Shown in pieces: positions 39,557 through 50,910 of a stretch of DNA of 64,000 bases. The notes below the pieces were generated by a model. The model had not been told where the DNA came from. It worked only from the letters and a program-made list of their open reading frames with translations, and searched no databases. The DNA comes from Gracilaria vermiculophylla (taxonomy: Eukaryota > Rhodophyta > Florideophyceae > Gracilariales > Gracilariaceae): positions 273,723 through 337,722 of the forward strand of contig JAHNZQ020000181.1 of NCBI GenBank assembly GCA_019155205.2. The letters run 5' to 3'. The first letter of the stretch is position 1. The number at the start of each line of letters is the position of its first letter. The position numbers and the translations under genes were made by a program.

Positions 39557-42168
39557 ATCGATATTCGATTTGAACGAGAAATGAGTCCGCGCGCGTGGGA
39601 AGAAAGCGCTTGCACTGGCGGTCGGTTTGATGAGCGGAGGCGTTGCACTCGGCGTGGTCAGGAGCAGCGCATGTGACGCGCGTCTGTTGGAGAGTACACA
39701 CAAAGTCAGCGATGTTGTTCGTATCAGCACTTGCCGCCACGCAAGCAGTCGAGAGAGGCTCGACAAATCGCACCCGGTATTTATTCAAGTGATACGCTCC
39801 CACACGTGCCGCGTTGGAATGCGCTTGGGGTGTTGGAAGGCAAAGCGCCAACTTACGTTGCAGGCCTTTGGCAGGAATTGATCGCTCGGACAGCGGCGTG
39901 AGAAGGGCGTTTTGGAGGGCGATGTGACATTGCAAATGGTTCTGTCGCGAGTGTCGGTTGCGCTTGTCTCTTTCCGTTGAGAAGGGCGGTGAGTATCGCG
40001 GCGAAGAAAACCGAGCGCTTTGCCTTGCTCTCTGTTCTTGATTGCGCTGCCTCCGTGTCTCCCCTGCGGATGGGAGCCGACATACAGGTATTCTTGAGAG
40101 CAAAGCGCTGAAAGTTGTGGCAGCGGGCGTCGTGTGTAGCTTCCCTTACACGTCCGAATTTTGCCAATGCCTCCAACTCCGTGGCTGCCGCTTAAAATAA
40201 GGCACTGCACCCTGCTACGGCTGCAGGACAGATACACAGGCGTCACGAAGCGATGCAGACTCCACGCGACTTCTCGCTACGATCATTAGCACAAGACTAC
40301 AAGTTGTCTTCACCCATCAAAGGCTTTCGAGAAGCTCTTATTGAACCGGCAGCATATTATCAGTGCGTGGAAACATTTTACAACAGTCTTTCGCAGCAAT
40401 CCCGCGCATTGCACAGTATCCTCAATCTCCATCATTCTCGCGTCCCGCTAAATTCCAACTGAGCCAGGAACCAAACATCCGCTGTATCGAGTAGCGATGT
40501 GTATTCTGTCACCCTTGCGATATGCGCGCAACGTCAACTGTAATCCGCCTTTACGGTCATGCAGTGCTCTCGTAATAGTTTGATATCAAGCGGACTGACG
40601 TATCCACTTTATCCGAGGGAAATTTCCGACGAGAGCGATTGGGCAGTTGGACATCATCCAAACATCCGAACCATATGTGCCTTAAATATGCCATCCAGGT
40701 GATTGCTTGTTTCCGAGACTCGACTTCTTCAATGTTAACAAGAAACAACGAGTCGTCCCCTTGCCACCGACAGCACAGGTTTGTATACTCTTTGGCACAC
40801 TAGATGTGTGAAGAAATATGCACAAGAGCGGTAGCGTCCGAATCACACTTCCAGACCTGTTCCCAACTTTGAGGCCTTCGAGCACCAGAACCTGTCAAGG
40901 CAGTAGATAGAAATGATGATTACGAAAAAAGGCTGCGAAATACGCAGCATCGCCTCGTTCTTGTTCCACGATCCCACTCTTGAGTGAATGCTCCACGGTA
41001 GCCTCAACCACGAAGAGTATGCGGAAAATGCCATCTGTGGCACTGCCAACGGTCCTGCTCAACAACACCACACAGCACAAGAACGCATCAGCTCTCTAAC
41101 CCTGATTGCGAAAATAATGAAAGCAAGCACTTAGACCGTTGCGAAGGTGCTCCCCGGCTTGTTCTTGGGCACATGAAATAGCGACGGAATGCGTTGGGCG
41201 TCTTTGCTTTTTCCGTGATTATCTCAGCTCTTTAACAAGTCCGGCATTCTTGTTTGCTCCCATGGTTATTCAGTCGATTGATACTGATATCATTGACCTT
41301 CACTACCAATTCAAGCTTTCAAATGAAACCGGTGTGCGATCAGTATTATGGCACCGAAGTCCAACTACTCTCTTATTTTCAATAGGGCCGATGGTTCACT
41401 TGTGACAGCATGAACAGTGAGCGACCATGCGCACGTGGTTCAATGATCGCCTTGTGTTGATTGCGGTGCACCGCAAGCGACCATAATCTTGCAGCCGAGT
41501 TTTCGCTGCGACATAAGCTTTCACCCCTTCAAGAAAACTTTTCTCTCTCCCTCAGCGTCACCGACGTCTTGGCGTCAAAATTCCGAACTTTTCAACGAAT
41601 TGCAACCAAAGTCGTTGAACACACACCCCCTTTTCGCATGCAATTGTGATGGCGGTGCTGCCTCAAATGCACCGCATGCTCCCGTCCTGGGAGTTCCCTG
41701 GCCCACTGGTGAGGTGCATGTGAGCCTCCAATACATGGGGGTTGTCCATAGGCATGAGTTTTGGAATTCCATGGGGCAACCTCTTTATGTGATTTTTCTG
41801 AAAAGGATTACGGTTTATTACAGAGTTTCAAGGTTTTCGAGCACACGGTGCAGCCTGGCTCAACTTTTCAAGTTAGGGCCGTCACGTGAGCGGTGGTGAG
41901 AAAGCTTTTTTTCATTTCAGAAAAACAATCAAATGATCGATTGTCCAGCCCTTGAGACTCTGAAATGTTGGCAATTCTTGAATCTGTTTTCTATGAAGAG
42001 ATGTGCAGGATTACTTTTTCGTGTTTTGCAATTCCGCAATGTTAATGCACTGCCTTTATTAAACTGTCTCTTCACGAAGTGATCCCGACGCTCTAGTATG
42101 TCCTCGGGCAAATTCGGTTACGGCGCCTTCCTTTCGCACATCTCTGTCTTCGGTATCGAACTCCCAAG
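39557..42168. other. Gene-poor 2.6-kb stretch
   Basis: No supported gene. A 69-codon frame with ATG at 40253-40462 (+) has a TTAAAATAAG box about 60 bases upstream and could be a tiny gene, but there is no other support. Frames at 40.6-41.1 and 41.5-41.9 kb look random. Confidence 0.35.
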
Positions 42169-42495
42169 ATGTTGCTCCACAAGCACAACACCAATATGAA
42201 TTCAGTTGTTTCCGCTTTGTCCGTAAAGAATGAGCGAGGTATCGCACGAGCTGCCTCTGCGGCAATGCTTTCCATTCTTGCCTTCTATAGAAACAATATC
42301 ACAGGTATCATGCCCCCCAACTGCAGATTCGTCCCTTCATGCTCAAAGTATATGGTTGAAGCCATTGAGACCTACGGGGCATGGCGAGGTTTTATTCTTA
42401 GTGCATGGCGAGTGATTCGTTGCAATCCAACAGGTGGCGCGGGATATGACCCTGTCCAGTGGCCGCCAGTAGGGTATAAAGCTGGAAGTTTTTGA
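42169..42495 (+). CDS. yidD: YidD-like membrane-insertion factor
   Basis: A 108-residue protein of the YidD (DUF37) family. Bacterial YidD is a small inner-membrane-associated protein that helps YidC insert membrane proteins; algae and plants have nuclear-encoded copies thought to act in plastids. The signature PPNCRFVPSCSKYMVEAIE and the closing RVIRCNPTGGAGYDPV are near-perfect matches, including the paired Cys. The domain occupies residues about 40-103, and an amphipathic helix (SAAMLSILAFYRNNI) precedes it. The first about 35 residues are Ser/Asn/Lys-containing but short for a plastid transit peptide, so an upstream exon may be missing. It ends 30 bases from the stop of the convergent BRCT gene. 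Confidence 0.88.
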   Translation: MLLHKHNTNMNSVVSALSVKNERGIARAASAAMLSILAFYRNNITGIMPPNCRFVPSCSKYMVEAIETYGAWRGFILSAWRVIRCNPTGGAGYDPVQWPPVGYKAGSF

Positions 42496-42525
42496 CCCGA
42501 TGTGCACGGAGACCTGCATTACTTA

Positions 42526-45111
42526 TCAGCTCGATTGCGTGGGTGAGAGCTTCGACTGCAAGTTGGTCTTTGGGCATTCCGGAGGCGGACATTGCCCGCT
42601 AAATAAGCATTCAGACAACCACTTCATATTAACAACTTTCGTAGGGATCTTATCTTGCATGTGTTGGAGAGCCTCAAACTTCCCCGGTGGTAGCTCTAGG
42701 GCACCGTCATATGGTTCTTCACCACTTCCTTTCACGACGTGCACATGAAGAGTGAAGGTTGGGCTCCCGCGAACGCGCTCAACCAGTTCTTGTGATTCGA
42801 CAACGACGCCATCAGCGCCAGTGATCACCCGTTTAACATCTTCTCGAAACTGAGCAACCTTGTCGGGAATATCAGGCTCCAAGAAGAGCTCATCAATCGT
42901 TGCTATCACTCCGCAGAAGATCCCGTCATCCCCGGTGTGATATGAAGAAGACGCATCAAATTCCTCAGGTGACAACCATCTCCCTGCCTTAAAACTCTGC
43001 AGCAGCCATTGCATCCCAACAATGGGAACTCTGAACGCAAGTGCCAAGTTAATGGCCATCTCTCGACTTTTTATCGCCCCTGTTGCAGGGTCCAAAGGTG
43101 TTAGTAAACAATGGGGAGGTGTCTCTGATATCTGTTCCACCGGCTCTCCGCCCATCAGCGTTATTATTTCGAACACAAGATCGTATTGTTCTTCGTGACG
43201 AAACCCACACAGACACACAGCCAACGCCCCTGACGCGATGCGCGTCTGAGTTTTGTCCACCGACTTTGTTTTAGTAGCCGACGGAGCGTAGTCCGTAGAA
43301 GGGCTATGAGCTTTCTTCGGTTTTTCAACGGTCAGTGGTGAGATAAAGGGCCTCGAGGATCGAGAGTTCCATGCAGAACTGGCTGGTTTTTCTAAAGAAA
43401 CATTGGCGGCAGTATCATCCTCTTGACATTTGCTTGCGCCCTCGAGACGTCTTCCGTTGAATCCATCGCGTGTAGGGGTTATGGGATCATCTTGATAGCC
43501 ATCCTCACGACCAGAAGGATTTGTTGTACCTTCAGACAGTTTGTCTTCAGCTGCGTCACCATTGTCGGCCACCTGTTGTGATTTTACATCAGGTGAAGGA
43601 CGTTGTGATAAATGACGTTCATTATCTCGTGCTTCACGTGGTTGCAAGGTGTTTCCTATGTTTTGTTTGAAGTCGTCAGCTTTGCGTAAAGGTTGCGCAT
43701 TCTTTTTGGGGGTTTCAATTTTGCCCTTATCGTTACTCAACTCGCCAATTGATTCAGCACTATGGCAACTGTCATCTAGTCCAGGTACACCGCCTTGAGC
43801 CGCGCACATAATCATGTTATCCTTGCTGTCAATTGAAGAACTTGCAAACGGCTGCTCTACATGTACAGAGGTGACTTTTGCTTTTGGCGCGGGCTGCTCA
43901 ACTGGCCCAAGATCGTTGTCCGAGGGGTTTTCATGACGCTCGGGAGGGGATATTTGCTTTGACACTGTCGAACGAGTGCAGGACCTGGAGACTTTGTCGA
44001 TTGTACCAGAGGAAATGGCGTGGGCGTATCTCCGTTTCTTGAGCGGAGGAGTGATCTCTCTCCCCTCCGAACGTTTTCTATTCGAGCGCAGTCGCTTGCT
44101 GGTTCTCTGTGGAGTTTGCTCTTTTCCCTCAAACTCTTTTTGTATCAGGTCTTGGGTTGAGTCACGAGCATCATGAACTGTGTTTTCACGAGCGCGCTGA
44201 AACCCACTCTGTTCCTGCAGATCGATCTGTTTCTTCTGAAGCTCAGGCAGTGGTTGCATATCAACCTTTTGTACGGTATCAGGATGAGAACTTTTATCTT
44301 GACGACACTTTTGTTCAGCACGTGTTTGAGATAAGGCATTGGATATTGCTGGGAAACAATTGGGGGCTGGCTCTGAAGGAGGCTGGGTGGTTTGTTGAGA
44401 GATAGGCTTTTCGTAAATATCGCGTGCGTTTGCGTCACTTGAGCTAGGAGCGGAGGGCCTCTGGGTCACTTCAATTTGACGCTGTGATGGAGCGGGCGTG
44501 GTATTATGTACAGAGTCAGTGCGCAGTATTCGTCGCGAAGGTACTCGCTGCCGTTTTGTTCGACGGGGAGGGTGCGGCCCGCGGATTCGGACTCGAGCTG
44601 AAACGCTTGATTGTTGTGAGGAAGGTGTTTGGAGCTCGGAAGACTTGGCCTGCGGCCTTTGATGTTGCTCGCTGTTAGTGTCAGGGACTGCTAGGTGGGA
44701 TTGTGTTTGCACAGAGTGACCGATGGCGCTTGGGTGAGGAAAGTGAATTCGTGAAGCAGGGGGATTCGGCTCACGTGGTGGTCGCAATCTGAGCTTGAGC
44801 CGCAACCGTGGCGGCCGGGATCGAATACGTAGTTTCAGCACACAGCCAGGGGACGGCAATTCATTGACGGGGTGCAAACGTGAGTAAGAGGCCCAATCAC
44901 AAATAGAATTGAAAGCGTGCAAGACGCGTGAAACGCGCCCATCATCACCATAACGCTCACAGGCGGCGTGAATGGCAACCTGGCAACGACAAAACCCGCG
45001 GCGACAAGTACGACAAAACAGCGGGTGCAGCGGTTGTTGGCAGCTGCCACAAAGACGGAGCGGGTCGAGACTTTCGGCGACGAGGAGAGCGGCGGAGATG
45101 ACGCGCTCCAT
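42526..45111 (-). CDS. BRCA1/BARD1-like protein: degenerate RING-like N-terminus and tandem BRCT
   Basis: An 861-residue protein. The N-terminus (about 1-75) has a helix, a Cys cluster CGSC, CRTC, CRC with a later Cys, and then VLHAFNSICDWAS, which resembles the helix after the RING in BARD1/BRCA1; the Cys spacing is not a canonical C3HC4 RING. A disordered, Ser/Pro/Gln-rich middle with basic patches (SKRLRSNRKRS, PPLKKRRYAH) follows. The C-terminal about 230 residues form two BRCT repeats, with the conserved Trp in VPIVGMQWLLQSF and VVNMKWLSECL. In known proteins such BRCT pairs bind phosphopeptides during DNA repair. The frame is open to 45276 (GTG), but MERVISAALL at 45111 is the first ATG. 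Confidence 0.75.
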   Translation of the reverse strand: MERVISAALLVAESLDPLRLCGSCQQPLHPLFCRTCRRGFCRCQVAIHAACERYGDDGRVSRVLHAFNSICDWASYSRLHPVNELPSPGCVLKLRIRSRPPRLRLKLRLRPPREPNPPASRIHFPHPSAIGHSVQTQSHLAVPDTNSEQHQRPQAKSSELQTPSSQQSSVSARVRIRGPHPPRRTKRQRVPSRRILRTDSVHNTTPAPSQRQIEVTQRPSAPSSSDANARDIYEKPISQQTTQPPSEPAPNCFPAISNALSQTRAEQKCRQDKSSHPDTVQKVDMQPLPELQKKQIDLQEQSGFQRARENTVHDARDSTQDLIQKEFEGKEQTPQRTSKRLRSNRKRSEGREITPPLKKRRYAHAISSGTIDKVSRSCTRSTVSKQISPPERHENPSDNDLGPVEQPAPKAKVTSVHVEQPFASSSIDSKDNMIMCAAQGGVPGLDDSCHSAESIGELSNDKGKIETPKKNAQPLRKADDFKQNIGNTLQPREARDNERHLSQRPSPDVKSQQVADNGDAAEDKLSEGTTNPSGREDGYQDDPITPTRDGFNGRRLEGASKCQEDDTAANVSLEKPASSAWNSRSSRPFISPLTVEKPKKAHSPSTDYAPSATKTKSVDKTQTRIASGALAVCLCGFRHEEQYDLVFEIITLMGGEPVEQISETPPHCLLTPLDPATGAIKSREMAINLALAFRVPIVGMQWLLQSFKAGRWLSPEEFDASSSYHTGDDGIFCGVIATIDELFLEPDIPDKVAQFREDVKRVITGADGVVVESQELVERVRGSPTFTLHVHVVKGSGEEPYDGALELPPGKFEALQHMQDKIPTKVVNMKWLSECLFSGQCPPPECPKTNLQSKLSPTQSS

Positions 45112-45989
45112 GGCGTGGTACGTCGGGTATGACGGGGACCGGTAGAGGGACGGGGATTGGCAAGGTGTTGGTACGGAAGGCGACTGGGATGCGGGAGCGT
45201 TGCGGTGGGCGCCGTTTTGGCGGGAGCCAAAGCGTTGCTTCGTTTCACGCACGGTGACTGCGGTCGGGCGCAGCACCCACGCCTATCGGAAATGTGCCAT
45301 TCGCAAGCGCCCACGTGGCGCGCTTGGGCCACTCTCAGCGCTTCCCACGAGTGCACGCGATGCGTTTGAGATTGAATGCAACAGCTGCTTCCGCACCTTC
45401 TCGCATGCGCCGGCTACGATTCGTGCCTTGGGAGGCCATCGCTGCTCTCCGAATCGTCCGTTCCAAGCCAAGTAGCCAAAGCTGCTGCTATGTTCACATT
45501 CGCAGACGGCCTCGACAACGCCGCAATCGTCGGCGACCTTTGCTCTTCTGACTGGCAGCTGCCGGGCGTGTTGAGATCCTCTTCTCGTTCGCGTGAAGCC
45601 CCACGCCTTTCTATCGCCAAACGCTTTCGTCCGCCTCTGAAGGGTTCGTTGTTTTGTCGCACGCGACACAGTTGGCTTTGGGCATCTAAATTACGCTCGG
45701 AATGGTGAATGTGACGTTAAATTGGCCGCTACACGTGCCTCGAGTCGCACTGCTTACAATTCTTGCGAAGCCCCGCTCCATCATCGTACCAAAACCAGCA
45801 AAACGCAACTCTCCAGCACCGTACGCCCGACGTTGGCGATGAATTCCTGCGAAAACTTGCCCGAAATGACGTCACGATCGCAATAAACCGGCACTTTGGC
45901 AAACGCACCATACGTATCCTATTTTGGCTTTCTGCCATCAATTTTCGTGGCACGAGATGAATCCCGGGGCACAGCACGACGCCGCGGTT
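45112..45989. other. Intergenic between the BRCT gene and the next minus-strand gene
   Basis: Contains the BRCT gene promoter. A 110-codon plus-strand frame from ATG 45376 has no recognisable features. A TATA element is not evident. Confidence 0.4.
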
Positions 45990-47780
45990 TCAGCTCACGG
46001 CTCGGCGCGGCGACAGAGAACAGCCCTTCATATCCTGCACGTCAACGTTGCATGGACTCGCCTTGAGCACTCCTCCCGCTCGTTTCAGTGTAAACACTTT
46101 GGTTCTGCTGAGGCAAAGGAACACTGTCCCCCCATCAGTCGCAGCGTGGATTGATGCCACGATTCCCGCATCAATGGCGACGCTGATTTTCAACCCCTCC
46201 GAGTCAGTAGCCAGACTTTGTATCAACCCATTTTCACTCTCGCTGGACACCTTCAAATCGCCGTATAGAATATGTGACAATAGCCACAGCCCCGCCTCCG
46301 GCCCAAACTCACCCTGCATTACGAGGTTAGCCACCATGGAGCCTTTCAAGTTTTTCAGCTCGTTCGATCGCGAGACCCAATTCGCTCCGAACCCCATAAA
46401 CGACACTCCCTGCAGTGCGCTACCGATGTTCTGAGCAATGCGTACTACGTCTTTTCCTCGAATAAGTAGTTCAGACCCCTCTGTTATGACCAACCTCGCC
46501 CTACGCCCATTCACCCGAACTGGGAAAGTGGTCGCAGTTGTGAGCTCGATGGTTGAAGACGCGCGTGCTTCAAGCCGGATCTGAGCTACTCTGCAGTCCT
46601 TCTGCAGAGCATCCTGAGCCAATGTTTCTCCGGCCAAGTGTTCTACAAACGGTTTTGGGCAAGGGTCTAAATGGCCCTCTGCGTCGAGATCGGACAAGTA
46701 CTCCTTCAGCACGGCAACATCGTGCTCATCGGCGCCTTTCAGAGCGATCTCTTCTTCAATCAAGTAGCGATAAAGAATATCATAGTAGTAAATCTTGGCA
46801 CTTTGTTCAATGTCCAGCGAAATCGTTCGAAACGAGAGCCAAAAATGCCGCGCGACGTACTTCCACCCTTCAGTGTCGCTTAGATGATGGAAGCCGTCAA
46901 GTGTAACTGGCAGCGGGCGCTGCTTTGCGCAAAGTGACTTGGGACCGTCACGGTCATGGAACGGTAACGCAAACAGCGCATTTGCAATGTTTCGCGACAG
47001 CTCCAATTGCTCTCCTGTGAAAGAGCTTTCAACCCATTCCCACACCCGATCAGCATCACCAAGAAGCTGCTCATAATCAATATCCCACACCTGCGCAAAG
47101 GCAGACAATGTTTTCGACAACATTTCCGTTTGTTCACTCATCTGAACAAGCACTTTAAACCACAAAACCTCTGATGATTCGACCCCGAGGTTGGTAACAA
47201 CCATCGCGCGAATGAATTTTGAGAGTAACGTAGCACCGGGCGTTGACAACAACACATTAGGAATACATTCTGAACCGTCAACAATTGCTGTGCAGCTGAT
47301 TCCCACTGTGTCACCACCCCACTTTGCGCCACTTTCGTCTAGGAAACAATCCACGTTCTTGGTCATGCGAAACATATACGACGTGATAGAGATTGTGCCG
47401 TCAACCAGCCAGTCGGGATCAGTCTTTTTAGACTTCACGACACCGATCACCAATTGTTCACCATAGCAAGTGAAAGCTTGGTCCACTTTTTCTGGTGTCA
47501 GCTGCTCGTCTAACACATCACTGTCCACGGAGAATTTCGCACCCCAACACAGTCGGTTTCGGTACGATGGACTTTGTGTCACTGCGAGGATCTTCAATAT
47601 GTTTTCAACAAACTCCTTAGCACTTGAAACTTGTCTCGTTTGCCCAATCCAGTCCACTTCAAAAGCATTTTCTGTGGGATCACCTCTTATTTCGAGTTTT
47701 ACATCTGCAGCCCACTCTTCAAAATTAGGAACTTTTTCTGGACGAAACGACAGCCCCCTCACCTGGGATTCCTGATCCAT
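45990..47780 (-). CDS. Large soluble protein of unknown function
   Basis: A 596-residue protein starting with ATG 47780. It is acidic overall, has no signal peptide and no transmembrane helix. The first third looks alpha/beta (ENAFEVDWIGQTRQVSSAKEF), the middle is helical (WKYVARHFWLSFRTISLDIE, IYYYDILYRYLIEEEIALKG), and the last third looks beta-rich with a PVRVNGRRARLVITEGSELL segment and a short basic tail. The uninterrupted 1.8-kb frame in moderate-G+C DNA makes it a secure gene. I recognise no family. Confidence 0.75.
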   Translation of the reverse strand: MDQESQVRGLSFRPEKVPNFEEWAADVKLEIRGDPTENAFEVDWIGQTRQVSSAKEFVENILKILAVTQSPSYRNRLCWGAKFSVDSDVLDEQLTPEKVDQAFTCYGEQLVIGVVKSKKTDPDWLVDGTISITSYMFRMTKNVDCFLDESGAKWGGDTVGISCTAIVDGSECIPNVLLSTPGATLLSKFIRAMVVTNLGVESSEVLWFKVLVQMSEQTEMLSKTLSAFAQVWDIDYEQLLGDADRVWEWVESSFTGEQLELSRNIANALFALPFHDRDGPKSLCAKQRPLPVTLDGFHHLSDTEGWKYVARHFWLSFRTISLDIEQSAKIYYYDILYRYLIEEEIALKGADEHDVAVLKEYLSDLDAEGHLDPCPKPFVEHLAGETLAQDALQKDCRVAQIRLEARASSTIELTTATTFPVRVNGRRARLVITEGSELLIRGKDVVRIAQNIGSALQGVSFMGFGANWVSRSNELKNLKGSMVANLVMQGEFGPEAGLWLLSHILYGDLKVSSESENGLIQSLATDSEGLKISVAIDAGIVASIHAATDGGTVFLCLSRTKVFTLKRAGGVLKASPCNVDVQDMKGCSLSPRRAVS

Positions 47781-48635
47781 GTGAAAAATATGAATAATCG
47801 TGACCTGTTTCCAGTCGTCTGGTAGTTGTGTGAAATGCAGTGAGAGTGGAAAAAAGCCAGAGTCATTTCGAAGTTAAGCGCTCCTACCAGTAGATCTTTC
47901 TAGCTAGCTAAAAAAGGCATGGCGCCTTGCTGGTAAGCCAAATGATATACGTTTATGTCATGTTGTACTCTCGTTAAAGAAATACAGCAAAGAAGTAACA
48001 AGAAATTAAATTTCGTAAATACCGTGTGTTTCAAATTACGATCACGCCCAAAAAACGCGCCCAAGCAGTACTTGTGTGCACTTTTTGCAAAACACAGTAG
48101 TACAAAACGTTCTAAAATCATAGCATTCTATGGCCAGCAGCCATCAATATGACTGCAGGAGCGCCACCACCACGCTCTTAACAGCTAAAGAAAAGTCGTA
48201 CGCTGAAATTGGCCGAAACTCACACCGTCAACTGGTCACAATCTTTTGTGTTTTAAAAAAATCCGTGGCACAACAGAAAAAAAAAAGTTCACTGCACAAA
48301 GCGTCCCCAACTTGTTAGTGCTAGTGTCCGCAAAATCTGAATAAAGCCACCTCTACTTCTAAAGTTGGTGCTGAACAACTTTTTCCCCCCTGAGTTACAC
48401 TTTTTTTATTCGCATAAGACTGACATTCCTAACGTAGTTGTAAAGTTACAATACACTACGAAAATATGTGTGGCCTCCAGTAATGCAAGCACGATAAAGA
48501 CGTGCAAAATGCAATCAAAGCGCAATTATGTTTTCTGTATCTGTTTCAAAAAAGCGTGCGTTATACAGTAGTTTAAATACCAAGATTGTTGCATCTCAGT
48601 GTTGTTAACGTCTGTACAAACCAAACTGAAAAGAA
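47781..48635. other. Intergenic, A+T-rich
   Basis: No gene seen. It would contain the left end of the Tc1/mariner copy, but I could not define an inverted terminal repeat. Confidence 0.4.
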
Positions 48636-49634
48636 ATGGAAGGAGAGAAACGGCTTTGCAATAAAGAAATTGCAATGCTTTTGGCTGCCAAATGTGACTG
48701 TTGTTCGCAGAGAGATTTTGTTGAGTGTATAAACGACTATGGAACTGTTATGCAGAACTTTTTAAAGAATGTAAACAAGTACAACATGCGTTTCAAAAGA
48801 GCTAACAACAAATTATTGACAGCGACCACCAAATGAGCGCTTCGTTATGCAGCATCGAATTGGAATGATTGAGCTAGAAAGCTTCAAAAATCTGTTTTAT
48901 TAGCTGTTTCGGTGCAAAAAGTGCAATAAATGCAAATACGCGAATTTGATGAATAAAAAATGAAGATGTGTGCCAATGTTGACGAAATGGCACAAAAAAG
49001 AAAGGAAACTTTAGAGTCGCGCTACAAATGGCGCATTGTTTAGAACAGTAAAAACAAATTATGTTTGTGATGAAAAGAAGTTTAAAATGGATTGTGCAGA
49101 TGCTTTTGCTTACTATTGGCCTGACTTTTGGAGAAAGGAAGAGATTTTTAAAAAAGGCAAAATGGTGGGGATTGTATCATGTTATGGGGAATGTTTTGGT
49201 TGCATGGTGTAAGCAAACTAGTGGTTTGCAAAAAAAAGGGATTCTTACAGGCACTGCAAAATGTTACAGAAGGAAATGTTGCCGTTTGCAGCTGAAACAT
49301 TGGGGAATGTTTTGCATTACAGCACGACGGTGTCTGTATGCATCGGGTTGTGTACACTACAGGTAGTTGCAAGCGCTGCACGTTGATTTACGCTGTTGGG
49401 CGGCAAAGCTGCCAGACTTGAATATTATGGAGAACATTTGGGGGCTATTGGCCCGTCGAACTTACGCCAATGAGCGCTAATTTAAGGATATTGGAACGTT
49501 GTTAGAGATTGTGATGCTGTGTTGGAACGAGCTGGCAAATGAATGCTTTGAAACGCCGCATCAGTTGCTACATGAGCGTTGCGTTAAAGTGGGTGAAAGA
49601 AAGGGAGAAGTGACAAAGTATGGAGTCAAGTAAA
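48636..49634 (+). mobile_element. Decayed Tc1/mariner-type transposase
   Basis: Pieces of one transposase lie in order across frames. An N-terminal helix-turn-helix region (CNKEIAMLLAAKCDC, FVECINDYGTVMQN) is open from ATG 48636 to 48836. A stretch with several stops ends in RYKWRIV. A catalytic block follows: CDEKKFKMD (first Asp), IMLWGMFWLHG, LQHDGVCMHR (second Asp) and LPDLNIMENIWGLLARRTYANER (third acidic residue), with a closing KGEVTKYGVK. These match the DDE/D order SDEKRF, QQDNAPxH and PDLNPIENLWG of the family. There are at least two frameshifts and several stops, so it is dead. Terminal inverted repeats and TA target duplication were not identified. Confidence 0.8.
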
Positions 49635-50186
49635 TGTGTTTGTTGTTTTGGATTTGTATTAGATTTGGTCTTCTTTTGCACGCTACACGCAAAACGGAAA
49701 GAGTTGGCGTGTTACGAAGCTACACAACTACAACTGTTGTTCGGTGAAGAAACAGACTGTGTGCTACAAAGGCTCTTTCTCCACCACAGATTGTGAGAGT
49801 AAGAAAGAGGGCGGTGGCGTTATTCACGTTTGGCGCACTGCACTTTACACTGTTGAAACAGAGTGCATTACAAAGTAGCTGGCGGCGGGGCGCTGTGTGG
49901 CGGGCTGCGACGCAGTGCGGGCTTGCACGGGGGAGCGGGGGGTGTGCAAAGCTGGGCGTGGCGGCGTGTGGGTGGTGGCGGCGTGTTGGTGGTGGCGCGG
50001 CGCGGCGCGGCGCAGCGAGGCAGCGGCGTTGGCTGACGGCAAAGGCGGCGGGCGTGGCGGGCGTGGCGGGTGTGCTGTTGGCAGCGTGGCGCACTCGAGA
50101 GGCGGGGGGGAACGTTTCGGTTATTTTAGGGGGCGTTGGGGGCGCGGGGTGCGCGGCGCGCGGGCGCAGCGCAGCGGCGAGCGAAG
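49635..50186. other. Boundary of the second G+C-rich island; thioredoxin promoter side
   Basis: Composition switches from A+T-rich to strongly G+C-rich within about 200 bases near 49.87 kb. Long frames here are chance frames. No TATA box is evident before the thioredoxin. Confidence 0.5.
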
Positions 50187-50667
50187 ATGGTGAAGGAAAT
50201 CAGCGGCAGGGCCGACCTGGAGCGGGCGGTGAGCAGCAAGCCGGTGGTGGTGGTGGACTTCTTCGCGACGTGGTACGTGCAGCGCGAGCGGGGCGGCGGA
50301 GCGCGCGCGCGCGGGGCACGGCGCTGACGGCGCGGGCGGCGCGCGCGCGGCGAGCAGGTGCGCGCCGTGCAAGAAGATGGCGCCCGTGCTGGAGGACTGG
50401 GAGGCGGGCATGGCCGACAACGGCGACGCCTGGCTGGTGGCCGTGCGCAAGGTGGACGTGGACGCGCACGCGGCGCTGGCGCGCGAGTTCGGCGTGCGCA
50501 GCATGCCCACGTTCGTCGTGTTCGTGCACGGCGAGCCGCGCTTCACCGTCGTGGGCGCCGACCGCCGCCTGCTGCGCCAGCGCGTGGAGAGCGCCATGCA
50601 GACCGCGTACGACGCGCGCGCCCGCGCGCGCCAGCGCGCGCAGCGCAGCCGCGCCCCGCGCGCGTGA
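50187..50667 (+). CDS. Thioredoxin (two exons)
   Basis: A 131-residue thioredoxin, a small dithiol reductant. Exon 1 is 50187-50272 and exon 2 is 50358-50667, separated by an 85-bp intron with GTACGT donor and GCAG acceptor. The intron splits the Trp codon (TG|G) just before the active site, so splicing yields FFATW-CAPCKKM, the WC-x-PC redox motif with Ala in place of the common Gly. The fold motifs VVVVDFFATW, DVDAHAALAREFGV and the cis-Pro loop RSMPTFVVF are present. The last about 20 residues are Arg/Ala-rich and beyond the fold. There is no clear targeting peptide, so a cytosolic form is inferred. The exact fit of the spliced active site makes the intron secure. Confidence 0.92.
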
Positions 50668-50833
50668 TCCGCGCACGCTGCCACTCGCGCCCGTAAAACG
50701 CCCCGCCACCGCTTCACCGCAAATTCGCCCAAATGTGCGCAGCCTCCACCTTGTGCACTCCTGCGCCCCTCGCTCGCCCGCTCGCCCCCCCAGCGCGATA
50801 GCTAGCTTCCCCCCTCTCCCCCTCCCCCTCCCC

Positions 50834-50893
50834 CTCGCTCCCCCCTCGCTCCCCTCTCGCTCCCCTCTCGCTCCCCTCTCGCTCCCCTCTCCC
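50834..50893 (+). repeat. 11-bp CT-rich array before the exonuclease/RRM gene
   Basis: About five units of CTCGCTCCCCT or CTCGCTCCCCC end 17 bases before the ATG at 50911. It is likely in the leader or core promoter. A slightly different version recurs at 54466-54524. Confidence 0.85.
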
Positions 50894-50910
50894 GTCTACC
50901 CCCGCGCGCA

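Noticed and set aside
39117..40103. 328-residue minus-strand frame upstream of the 343-aa unknown gene
   Set aside because: Starts with TTG, half of it overlaps the better frame, and its composition looks random.
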